Assembly (NCBI GenBank): GCA_963575745.1
Contig: CAUYUJ010015289.1
Location: forward strand, 268,730 to 332,729
Length of the DNA: 64,000 bases
Direction of reading: 5' to 3'
DNA from: Prorocentrum cordatum
Lineage: Eukaryota > Sar > Dinophyceae > Prorocentrales > Prorocentraceae
Position 1 is the stretch's first letter; each line of letters opens with the position of its first letter. Below, piece after piece: positions 30,143 to 39,810 of the stretch. Made by a program: the position numbers and the translations under genes. A model generated the notes under the pieces. The model was not told the origin of the DNA and did not search any database. It saw nothing but the letters and a program-made list of their open reading frames with translations.

Positions 30143-30531
30143 TGGCGCCGGCTGCACCTGGTCACCGCCGGGAACCTCGTAGAGCTCCTTTCACGCACTA
30201 GAGTGCTCAGAATCGAAGCAGAGAGCTTCGGAGAAGATTTTCTTAAAATCTTCATTTTTGTAATTTTCGATGTCCATACGAGGTCGGTTCCCGGAAGTGA
30301 ACCTATAGTAAAACTCCCTCGGGAGAGCTGAGCTGCCCTGGGAACGAAGTTTATATGCGCATGCTTAGCGCAAAAATCTGGTTTCTCAAAATGAATGGTC
30401 AAATCTCTTTCAAATCTTAGCAAAACCAACCAAAAGTTACCACATTGTCCGTTCTGGTCGGGTCGGCCAACTAGCTCCACCCCGCGCCGGAATTCCTCTA
30501 GCTCATCGCTGCCGAAAAAATCTACGAGGGA
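30143..30531 (+). mobile_element. Hairpin element A7 (nearly complete)
   Basis: About 389 bp, variant 1. The left hairpin arm has a deletion (GGCGCCGGCTGCACCTGG). The right terminal repeat is diverged (AAATCTACGAGGGA). Flanks CGAA and TTTCG rejoin to the B tail GAATTTCGA, an A/T site without duplication. Confidence 0.85.
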
Positions 30532-30588
30532 TTTCGATAACAAAATTTTCAACCGACGAAAAGTCAGAAAAAAGTCCGTCGATATTTA
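30532..30588 (+). mobile_element. B6 tail fragment
   Basis: TTTCGATAACAAAATTTTCA and AACCGACGAAAAGTC match B tails. Interrupted near 30588 by the insert described next. Confidence 0.75.
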
Positions 30589-30718
30589 CCTAACAGCTTG
30601 TTCTGATAGGTTTCTAGTGGGGTCAAAAGAGAGCAGCAGATGACTCCACAGGGGGGTCTGGGCGGGTGCCGGACAGGGTGCCGCAGAAGTCGTTTTAAGC
30701 CAACAGTCACACACTTCG
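30589..30718. other. Left edge of 1.77-kb insert in B6 tail
   Basis: Unique sequence leading into the 73-bp repeat. The insert (about 30589-32354) splits the B tail between GATATTTA and TCTGGCCAACTAGC. Its nature is unknown. Confidence 0.55.
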
Positions 30719-31128
30719 TGCTCTTCGACCTCCCAGAACTCCATTCCCGGGCCACATTCTGAATGCCCGGAGCCAACTGTAGGCCACTTCGTGCTCTTCG
30801 ACTTCCCAGAACTCCATTCCCGGGCCACATTTTGAATGCCCGGAGCCAACTGTAGGCCACTTCGTGGTCTTCGAGTCCCAGAACTCCATTCCCGGGCCAC
30901 ATTTTGAATGCCCGGAGCCAACTGTAGGCCACTTCGTGCTCTTCGAGTTCCCAGAACTCCATTCCCGGGCCACATTTTGAATGCCCGGAGCCAACTGTAG
31001 GCCACTTCGTGCTCTTCGAGTTCCCAGAACTCCATTCCCGGGCCACATTTTGAATGCCCGTAGCCAACTGTAGGCAACTTCGTGCTCTTCGACTTCCCAG
31101 AACTCCCATTCCTGGGCCACATTTTCAG
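30719..31128 (+). repeat. ~73-bp tandem repeat, about 5.5 copies
   Basis: Units contain TCCCAGAACTCCATTCCCGG, GCCACATTTTGAATGCCCGG, AGCCAACTGTAGGCCACTTC and GTGCTCTTCGA. Observed spacing 72-74 bp. The last CCTGGGCCACATTTTGAATG copy lies at 31898-31918, beyond the GA-rich array, so that array appears to have grown inside this repeat. Confidence 0.9.
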
Positions 31129-31893
31129 CAGGGGCAAGAGCACGACGAGGAGGAGGACGAGCAAGACCAGGAGGACGAGGACGAGCAGGAGCAGGACGAG
31201 GAGCAGGAGGAGCAGGAGAAGAAGGACGAGCAGGAGGAGGAGGAGGACGAGCAGGAGGAGGAGGACGACCAGGAGGAGGAGGACGACCAGGAAGAGGAGG
31301 AGGAGGAGGAGGAGGAGGGGAGGGGGAGGACTACCAGGAGGAGGAGGAGGAGGAGGAGGAGGAGGAGGAGGACGAGGAGGAGGAGGAGGAGGAGGACGAG
31401 GAGGAGGAGGGGGGGGGAGAGCACCAGGAGGAGGAGAACGAGGACCACCAGGAGGAGGAGGAGGAGGAGGAGGAGGAGGAGGAGGAGGAGGAGAGAACAC
31501 CAGGAGGAGGAGGACGAGCAAGACGAGGAGGACGAGAACGAGGACGACCAGGAGGAGGAGGAGGAGGAGGAGGAGGAGGAGGGGAGGGGGAGGACTACCA
31601 GGAGGAGGAGGAGGAGGAGGAGGAGGAGGAGGAAGAGGAGGAGGAGGACGAGGAGGAGGAGGAGGAGGAGGACGAGGAGGAGGAGGGGGGGGGAGAGCAC
31701 CAGGAGGAGGAGAACGAGGACCACCAGGAGGAGGAGGAGGAGGAGGAGGAGGAGGAGGAGAGAGCACCAGGAGGAGGAGGACGAGCAAGACGAGGAGGAC
31801 GAGAACGAGGACGAGCAGGAGGAAGAGGAGGAGGAGGAGGAGGAGGAGGAGGAGGAGGAGCAGGAGAAAGAGGAGGAGGAGGAGGAGCAGTTT
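31129..31893 (+). repeat. GGA/GAC-rich purine array
   Basis: About 765 bp of GGA, GAC, GAG and CAG triplets, with a roughly 305-bp internal duplication (GGGGAGGGGGAGGACTACCA at about 31316 and 31582, GGGGGGGGAGAGCACCAGGA at about 31410 and 31686). Open in all forward frames (Glu-, Arg-, Gly-rich) and in reverse (Pro-, Leu-, Ser-rich); no gene. Confidence 0.96.
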
Positions 31894-32354
31894 TATTCCT
31901 GGGCCACATTTTGAATGCTGAGGCAGGCTGATGCTGCGGCCGATGCAGGCTGAGACTGAGGCAGGCTGAGGCTGAGGCGAGGCTCAAGGCAGACTGAGGC
32001 TGAGGCTGAAGCAGACTGAGGCTGAGGCAGGCTGAGGCTGAGGCTGAGGCAGGCTGAGGCTGAGGCAGGCTGAGGCTGAGGCCGAGGCTGAAGGCAGACT
32101 GAGGCTGAGGCTGAAGCAGGCTGAGGCTGAGGCTGAGGCAGGCTGAGGCTGAGGCAGGCTGAGGCTGAGGCTGAGGCAGGCTGGGGCTGAGGCTGTGACT
32201 GCGACTGCCGTTGCCGCTGCGACTGTCATCGCGAATGCGACTACGACTGCGAGAACAGCAGAATTATACAACTGGATTTTCATGTGAATCTTAAGGGGAA
32301 TGCTTTCAGATATGCTTCTACACATCGCTGTTAGGTTGCTTTGCCGGGATAATT
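31894..32354 (+). repeat. GAGGCTGAGGCAGGCT repeat and flank
   Basis: 31915-32195 is a GCTGAG/GCAGGCTGAG array; 32195-32250 is a GCGACTGCC-like decay of it; 32250-32354 is unique DNA up to the end of the insert. Confidence 0.9.
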
Positions 32355-32386
32355 TTCTGGCCAACTAGCTCTCCAGCGCCCCGGAA
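32355..32386 (+). mobile_element. B6 tail fragment 2
   Basis: TCTGGCCAACTAGCTCTCCA and GCGCCCCGGAA resume the B tail, then A8 begins. Confidence 0.75.
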
Positions 32387-32626
32387 CTTGGAGCCGGCGG
32401 TAAACCGTCAACCAGGTTACCGCCGGGGCCCTCGTAGAGCTCTGGAGAAACCAGATCAGTTCCCAGATAACAGGAGAAGTTCATATGAGTTTGAAAACTG
32501 AAGAAATGTTTTTTTTCGGGTTTTACAGAACGTTGGTTCCCCTAGTCTTTTAATCCGAATAATGGAGCTAGAGCCCCGGGAATTTCACCATCGAATGCGC
32601 CATGATTCACTACAGAGAATAAAAAA
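32387..32626 (+). mobile_element. Hairpin element A8, left part
   Basis: Starts CTTGGAGCCGGCGGTAA; right arm TTACCGCCGG, then CCTCGTAGAGCTC. Variant 2 body (GAACGTTGGTTCCCC). Interrupted after six A's by B9; resumes at 34218 with TCTGG. Confidence 0.8.
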
Positions 32627-34217
32627 CTGGGCGCCGGCGGTACACCGTCAACCTTTCTTACCGCCGGGGGACTCGTAGAGCTTCCTTGCCATATACTATG
32701 TCAAAGAATTGGCAGAGAACGAAGAGTTTTTCGGCTTCCGCTGATAGCAGACTCGAATACAAGACTTAGTTCAGAGCTCTAGATGCTCTAGACGCAGGCG
32801 CCTGATGATGCTGAATCGATTGATGTGCGTAGCAGGTCTGTAGCTCCCCTGAATCTCGAGTTAAGTACAGAAAACCGACAGCATCTCTCAAGATGACTCG
32901 AATAATACGAATAGGTTCGCGGACCTACCTCGAGTAGCAGACCGAGTTCAGACCTCTAGATGAAACAGATGAACGCGCCTGATGATTTTGGATGGGTTTC
33001 TGTAAGTATCAGTTCTGTAGCTCTCCTACAGCTCGAGTGAAGTCCAGGAAACCGACAGCACCTGTTAAGATGACTCGAATAATACGAATATGTTCGTGGA
33101 CATAGCCCGGGTAGAAGACCGAGTTCAGACCTCTAGATGCAACAGATGAACGCGCCTGATGATTCTGGATGGGTTTCTGTTAATATCAGCTCTGCAGCTG
33201 CCCTACAGCTCGAGTCAAGTACAGAAAACCGACAGCACCTGTCAAGATGACTCGAATAATACGAATAGCTTCGCGGACCTAGCTCGGGTAGCAGACCGAG
33301 TTCAAACCTCTGGATGCAACAGACGAACGCGCCTGATCATTCTAAGAGGGTTTCTGTTAATATCAGCTCTTTAGCTGTCCAAAATCTCGAGTTAAGTACA
33401 AAAGACCGTCACCGCGTGTCAAGATGACCCGAAACGGCCGATCCCGCCGGCGTGCTTTTCGGCAGTAAAAGCTACCCGATCGAGCTGAGATCAAGACGGC
33501 GAGAGGTAATAAGATCGAATATGATGGGAAAAAATACTAGAGCTCTAACGAATGGCTGAATTTCGAGAGCAAAATTTTCAACCGACCAAAAGTCACCAAA
33601 AGGTCAGTCGAGATATTTCTTGCCAACTAGCTCTCCAGCGCCCCGGAATTACTCTTAAGCTTCCAGCAACTAGCTAAGGGAAGCTCTACGAGTTATTTCT
33701 GTAATTACCAGCCCTGTAGCTCCCCTACAGCCCGAGTAAGTACAGAAAAACGACAGCACCTCTTAAGATGACTCGAGCAATACGAATAGTTTCGCGGACC
33801 TAGCTCAAGCAGCAGACCGAGTTCAGCTCTCTAGATGCAACAGACGAACGCGCCTGATGATTCTGAATCAGTTTCTGTAAGCATCAGCTCTGTAGCTGTC
33901 CTAGAGCTCGAGTTATGTACAGAAAACCGTCACCGCGTGTCAAGATGACCCGAAACGGCCGATCCCGCCGGCGTGCTTTTTGGCAGTAATATCTACCCGG
34001 TCGACCTGCGATTAAGATGGCGAGCGGGGATAAGATCGAGAATCATGGGAAAATATACTAGAGCTCTAACGAATGGTTGAATTTCGAGAACAAAATGTTC
34101 AACCGACCAAAAGTCATCAAAAGGTCCGTCGACATTTTTGTTGCCAACTAGCCCTCCAAGCGCCCCGGAATTGCTCTTAAGCTTCCAGCAACTAGCTAAG
34201 GGAAGCTCTACGAGTTA
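32627..34217 (+). mobile_element. Hairpin element B9, compound with two right ends
   Basis: Starts CTGGGCGCCGGCGGTA and has satellite monomers from 32760. A first complete B tail ends GAGTTA at 33695; satellite then resumes in mid-monomer (TTTCTGTAATTACC) and a second complete B tail ends GAGTTA at 34217. Only one head is present, so this looks like one B nested in another followed by loss of the intervening head. The outer flanks AAAAAA and TCTGG rejoin A8 at an A/T site. Confidence 0.82.
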
Positions 34218-34364
34218 TCTGGATTCCCGAAACGAATTTCAAAATCTCTCACAATCTCTGAAAAACAATGCCACACATTGTCCGTTCTGGCCGGGTCGAC
34301 CAACTAGCTCCACCCCGCGCCGGAATTCCTCTAGCTCATCGATGCCGAAGAGCTCTACGAGGTA
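34218..34364 (+). mobile_element. Hairpin element A8, right part
   Basis: Standard A tail with CCAACTAGCTCCACCCCGCG, CTAGCTCATCGATGCCGAA and GAGCTCTACGAGGTA. Confidence 0.85.
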
Positions 34365-34365
34365 T

Positions 34366-34765
34366 CTGAACCGGCGGTAAAACGTCAACCAGGTTACCGC
34401 CAGGCACCTCGTAGAGCTCTTTTCTTGCACAGCGCTGTTCGGAACACATGAAGGAAGCTTCTGAAGAGAGAGCTGAAAAACTCGAAAAATCACGATTTTT
34501 CTGTTTTCATGCAAAATCGTTTCCAGCAAGTGTTTTGATAGTAATAATGCAGCTACGGACCTGAGAATTTCACTGGCAGACGCGGCATAACCCACTACAG
34601 GTGAGAAAAATCTGGTTTCTCAAAATGAACTGTTAAATATCTTTCAAATCTTAGCAAAACCCACCCAAAGTTGTCACATTGTCTCTTCTCGTCGGGTCGA
34701 CCAACTAGCTCCACCCCGCGCCGGAATTCCTCTAGCTCATCGATGCCGAAGCGCTCTACGAGGTA
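34366..34765 (+). mobile_element. Hairpin element A10 (complete, 400 bp)
   Basis: Starts CTGAACCGGCGGTAA; right arm TTACCGCC then AGG. Variant 2 body. Right end GCGCTCTACGAGGTA. Directly follows A8 with one T between. Confidence 0.87.
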
Positions 34766-35656
34766 ATGGGCGCCGGCGGTAAACCGTCAACCTGGCTACC
34801 GCCGGGGACCTCGTAGAGCTCTGTTCTTGCCCAGCTTCTCGGAACACGTGAAGCAAGCTTCAGCGAGAGCCAAAAAACTCTAAAAAAACTGTCGCATACA
34901 AATAGTTTTGCGGACTTAGCTCGAGAAGCAGACTCTGTTCAGAGCTCTAGATGCTTCAGCCAAACGCCCTTGATGATTCTGTATCGGTTTCTGTGCGTAC
35001 CAGCTCTGCAGCTGTGCAACAGCTCGAGTTAAGTGCAGAATAACGACAGCGCCTCTAAGGGAGAACTTGAGAAATATGAGTAGCGTTGTGGACCTAGCTC
35101 GAGTAGCAGAACGACTTGAGGCCTCTCGATGCAACAGACGCACGCGCCTGGTGATACTGAATCGGTTTATGCGCACCAGCTCTGTAGCTTCTCTGAATCT
35201 TGAGTTGAGCACAGAAAACCGACATCACTGGTCAAGATGATTTGACTAACACAAATAGTTTGACGGACCTAGCTCGAGTAGCAGACCGAGTTCAGGCCTC
35301 TGGATGCAACAGACGAACGCGCCTGATGATTCTGAATCGGTTTCTGTAAGCATCAGCTCTGTAGCTCTCCGAAATCTCGAGTTAAGTACAGAAAACCGTG
35401 AACGTGTGTCAAGATGACTCGGAACGCAGTTGGTTCCTGCAAGTCTTTCGATAGTAATAATGCAGCTACGGACCCGAGAATTTAATTGGCAGACGCGGCA
35501 TAAACCACTACACGTGAGAAAAATTCCGGTTCTCAAAATGAAGTGTCAAATATCTTTCAAATATTAGCAAAACCGACCCAAAGTTGCCACATTGTCTCTT
35601 CTGGTCGGGTCGGCCAACTAGCTCCACCCCGCGCCGGAATTCCTCTAGCTCATCGA
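34766..35656 (+). mobile_element. Hairpin element A11 (long form)
   Basis: Starts ATGGGCGCCGGCGGTAA. Long A form: head (GGAACACGTGAAGCAAGCTT), about three satellite monomers (34890-35400), then the tail with CTACGGACCCGAGAATTTAA. Interrupted at CATCGA, within the tail CATCGATGCC, by A12 (A/T site). Confidence 0.86.
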
Positions 35657-36467
35657 CTGGGCGCCGGCGGTAAACCGTCAACCTGGCTACCGCCCGGGAC
35701 CTCGCAGGGAACACGTGAAGCAAGCTTAAGCGAGAGCCAAAAAACTCTAAAAAATCGGTCGCATACAAATAGTTTTGCGGACTTAGCTCGAGAAGCAGAC
35801 TCTGTTCGGAGCTCTAGATGCTTCAGCCAAACGCCCTTGATGATTCTGTATCGGTTTCTGTGCGCACCAGCTCTGTAGCTGTGCTACAGCTAGAATTAAG
35901 TGCAGAATCCCGACAGCGCCTCTAAAGAGAACTTGAGAAATACGAATAGCGTTGTGCACCTAGCTCGAGAAGCAGAACGAGTTCAGGCCTCTCGATGCAA
36001 CAGACGCACGCGCCTAGTGATACTGAATCGGTTTATGCGTACCAGTTCTACAGCTATCCTAAATCTTCAGTTAAGTACAGGAAACCGACATCACTGGTCA
36101 AGATGACTCGAATAACACAAATAGTTTGACGGACCTAGCTCGAGTAACAGACCGAGTTCAGGCCTCTGGATGCAACAGACGAACGCGCCTGATGATTCTG
36201 AATCGGTTTCTGTAAGCATCAGCTCTGTAGCTCTCCGAAATCTCGAGTTAAGTACAGAAAACCGTGAACGCGTGTCAAGATGACTCGGAACGCAGTTGGT
36301 TCCAGCAAGTCTCTTGATAGTAATATTGCAGCTACGGACTTGAGAATTTAACTGGCAGACGCGACATAACCCACTACACGTGAGAAAAATACCGGCTCTC
36401 AGAATGAATTGTCAAATATCTTTCAAATCTTAGCAGAACAGACCCCAGGTCACAACATTGTCTCTTA
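35657..36467 (+). mobile_element. Hairpin element A12 (long form, right end lost)
   Basis: Starts CTGGGCGCCGGCGGTAA; right arm ACCGCCCGGG. Satellite at about 35770-36260 and A tail to ACAACATTGTCTCTTAAGG, where it is joined abruptly to another A head at 36468. Confidence 0.84.
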
Positions 36468-37143
36468 AGGAAGCAAGCTTAAGCGAGAGCCAAAACTCTA
36501 AAAAATCTGTCGCGTACAAATATTTTTGCGGACTTAGCTCGGGAAGCAGACTCTGTTCAGAGCTCTAGATGCTTCAGCCAAACGCCCTTAATGATTCTGT
36601 ATCGGTTTCTGTGCGCACCAGCTCTGTAGCTGTGCTACAGCTAGAGTTAAGTGCAGAATACCGACAGCGCCTCTAAAGAGAACTTGAGAGATACGAATAG
36701 CGTTGTGGACCTAGCCCGAGTAGCAGAACGAGTTCAGGCCTCTCGATGCAACAGACGCACGCGCATGGTGATACTGAATCGGTTTAGGTGCGTACCAGCT
36801 CTGTAGCTCCTCTGAAACCTGACATGAATACAGAAAACCGACATCACTGGTCAAGATGATTCGACTAACACAATAGTTTAACGGACCTAGCTCGAGTAGC
36901 AGACCGAGTTCAGGCCTCTGGATGCAACAGACGAACGCGCCTGATGATTCTCAATCGGTTTCTGTAAGCATCAGCTCTGTAGCTCTCCGGAATCTCGAGT
37001 TAAGTACAGAAAACCGTGAACGCGTGTCAAGATGACTCGGAACGCAGTTGGTTCCTGCAAGTCTTTTGATATTAATATTGCAGCTTCGGACCTGAGAATT
37101 TAACTGGCAGACGCGGCATAACCCACTACACGTGAGAAAAATA
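36468..37143 (+). mobile_element. Headless long A element
   Basis: Begins inside the long A head (AAGCAAGCTTAAGCGAGAGC) with no hairpin. Satellite at about 36520-37020, then A tail to GAGAAAAATACCGG. Together with A12 it marks a deletion between two A copies. Confidence 0.82.
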
Positions 37144-37185
37144 CCGGTTGACGGCTTACCGCCGGCGCCCAGGGTCAACCTGGTT
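37144..37185 (+). mobile_element. Hairpin element A13, rearranged left half
   Basis: TTGACGGCTTACCGCCGGCG then CCCAG is the reverse complement of the usual element start. It is followed by forward GGTCAACCTGGTT. So about 25 bp of the hairpin are inverted. The LINE is inserted right after CCTGGTT; A13 continues at 42968. Confidence 0.8.
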
Positions 37186-37421
37186 TTTGAGTTTGAGTCA
37201 GGGCGCGGACAGCTGTGACAGCTGAGCCCTAAGACTCCCAAACGGAGCACAGGGTAGCTAGAGAGGGCATCTCTTATCATCACACTGCCGAGCCACTGAG
37301 GCATAGGCAACGGAATAGGATGCAGGAACAAGGAAAAGGATGCAGTACAACATGTGAAATTGTAAAAGTGTTGGAGAGCTCCAAGCAAGATGAAATGAGT
37401 CAGCTGCTTGGATGAAAGATG

Positions 37422-38066
37422 CTACCCAGCCATACAGAGCCGTTGTGCTGCAATCATCTCACAAAACATGACAGAAGCAGAGGCATCAAGCGAGAAAGCT
37501 TCCTCCGCCACCAACTGCCACGTCCCGTGTACACACAAATCCATACACCATCCTGCGGCACATCCCTCCACAGAGCGACCTCCGTCGAAGAATCCACGGA
37601 GGCCGTCTAGTTTTGTTTTACTCGCATGTTCAATAAGTGAGGTATGGAACGTAACGTAACTATTTTTGGTTCTGGCCAACCATGTCAGCCTGTCAGCTCT
37701 TTCGTTTCCTTCTCGATAGATCCACTTGAACATACTGTGGCCCCAACTCGGAGGCCTCATACCATACAACACAGAGATATGCTCCAGCCTGTTTTGAATT
37801 TCGCCAAGAATGTGCTTGTAGATAATATTGGATGTTGCCCAGAGACCGTTAATCCAACTCACCCCTGTGGAGGAGTCACCAATCAATTCCATCGGTATCG
37901 AGTCCCGAGGCTCCGCATTCCACTCCGATGCATGTGCATTAATGTACGCAAGTCGTTTCTCCATCTTCTCGTCCTCCTTCATTTGCTGCTCCTCCGTCTT
38001 CTCCCTCTCCTCCTCCTCCCTAGCATATCCCGCAGGTTGTGCATGTTTGAAATAACAGTACCCCAC
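37422..38066 (-). pseudogene. LINE RNase H domain, motif order permuted
   Basis: 214 codons. The start is Glu/Lys-rich. Then LIGDSSTGVSWINGLW (D64) and a helix, then WIYREGNERADRLTWLAR (N121, D125). After these come GFFDGGRSVEGCAAGW (D161) and FCEMIAAQRL (E193). In ordinary RNase H the order is D(FDGG)-E-D(DSxxV)-N..AD; here the last two come first, as in a circular permutation. RNase H would remove the RNA strand during target-primed reverse transcription. Ends at a stop just before the 3' UTR. Reached from the upstream frame only through a frameshift near 38000-38060. Confidence 0.72.
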
Positions 38067-39001
38067 GCCTCCTCCATGTTAGTAACATCCAGTGCCCGCT
38101 TCAGAAATTCTTTCCATCCCTGACGTGAAAAGGACAACGTATGATACCAATCCTTCCCTGATACCAACTCGAAAATGCAATGGAAGTTTCTCAACGCCAG
38201 TGGTCTCCCCCCCTCATGCCGACGCGTCATTAATGGGCGATCTTTCCAAGACAGTGATGCAATGAAGGCCTGCCGTCGGTCAGTCCACTCCCCCGACAAT
38301 GCAAAAATACATTCTCTAGCCTGCATATGCGAGTCCCCTGTGCTACGATGATGAGGTGGAGCCACCCGTCGCCGCTTGTTTGCAGCGATTTCCTGCGACG
38401 GCAACTCAACAGAGGAACGCTTTTGCGACAGAGAATCCTGAGATGGATGGGATGTCTTTGCACGCTTATGCATCTGGGAAATCAGATTGCGCCGATGCGC
38501 GGGAAATTGTGTCTGAGAACCAGGGAGCTCAAAGGAATCAACAGCATGCATCGTCTCACACACGTCAGGATGACTTCCCATTGATGCCGAGCACACAGTA
38601 CTTGGTAGCACATACATGGGTTCATCCTGACGTTGTCTCTTGGCCGGCGGTGGCTCACACGCAGCAAAGACGTTGGGGCCAGGCTTGCCTGAAGAATCAA
38701 AAGTACCTGGAGGAATCTGTGCGGGTGTTGGGTTCAGGCGCTTCACAGCAAACGTACAGTCCTGAGCCCACTGCCACTGACGAAACAAGAATAGCTGCAC
38801 AAAAGACGGCCGTCCCAATTCCAGGAGCATACGCCGCCCACGTTTGTACAAGTTGCAAAAGTACATACTCCAATCCATGTCGGCAGGTTTCGGGCGGCGT
38901 ACCATAGAACGCAATATTTTAATTTCCCACGTGTGCAACTGTTTCAAGGTGTGGTGGTCCGCTGGCATGCCTTCAACACCGAAAAGTACAAAACTACGCA
39001 T
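37979..39001 (-). pseudogene. LINE post-RT connection region
   Basis: 340 codons. RSFVLFGVEGMPADHHTLKQ, then HTWEIKILRSMVRRPKPADM and GRPSFVQLFLFRQWQWA continue the RT (thumb-like) in a shifted frame. The rest is hydrophilic with a basic patch ANKRRRVAPPHH. The final Arg-rich GRRRRGRRRR stretch is out of frame with the natural continuation (EEEEREKTEEQQMKEDEKME in the RNase H frame), placing the frameshift at about 38040. Confidence 0.75.
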
Positions 39002-39810
39002 ACTGGATTCATAATGCTTGATTTTCTTCTGGAAGGTACAGCACGATTCGTATAAAACTTGCGAAACGGATTAAATCGCTTCCAACCCCGAGCAAATTTC
39101 CAAGCCACATCATGGTGTTTGTCAGTCTTGGTCGTGACCAGGCAGCCCAGGCACTCCAGTTCAGAGCATCGCGGAAGACACAGGGTACCGAGATCGTTCA
39201 CCTGGACAACGAGGTTCCCCGTCGAGGCGCCTTCAGAGTCCCCCCCAAAGGCAAGATAGTGTAGTGAGGAATATTTCCATCTGAAACCGCGTGCATACAG
39301 CTGAGCCGAGAAGTCCCCCACCATACGTGTGAGCTCAGTCTTTGATTTCGAGAAAAGCAAAATGTTATCGGCCCAGAGCGCATGAATAAGATACCTCCCA
39401 CCAGCCTCCTCCCCCAAATCGTACCCCAGCTTCTCCTCCCCCCAATTCAGTACAATCCTATCCCACATCAGTAGTGTCACACACTTCCACAGGAAGGGGG
39501 CCTCCACACTGCCAGTACGTACACATGCATCCCAGGGAATACCCGTCGCCGTGGAGTCCTGAAAGGTAAAGTCCGCTGTGTCCAGGATACTGGGAGCGAG
39601 CAGCGCCAACGCAAGGTCGTTGGGGAACCCAGGGATGGCATCCAAGGCCCGACTGGCCTTCTCAACCGTGACGTTATCAAAGGCAGTCTGCACATTTAAT
39701 GACGCGAGGTGCAGGGTCTCATCCTTCCCCCACTCCAGACCGTGTGTGGTGACATGCTTAAGCATGGCAGTGATCTCGTGCGTGCGCCTTCCCTTGCAAA
39801 AACCCCTTAC
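38944..39810 (-). pseudogene. LINE reverse transcriptase, palm and later motifs
   Basis: In frame with the upstream part after the TAA at 39811-39813: GFCKGRRTHEITAMLKHV, motif A LASLNVQTAFDNV (usual LDVQxAFDNV, so the catalytic Asp is Asn), motif B TGSVEAPFLWKCV, motif C LWADNILLFSKS (ADN in place of ADD), then motif D-like region and LGCLVTTKTD. RT copies element RNA onto nicked target DNA. Loss of the motif A Asp would abolish activity. A frameshift near 39000 moves the rest to another frame. Confidence 0.85.

Noticed and set aside
31054-31921. Glu/Arg-rich and Gly-rich 280-residue frames, Pro/Leu/Ser-rich reverse frames
   Set aside because: Low-complexity purine array; the frames differ only by phase.
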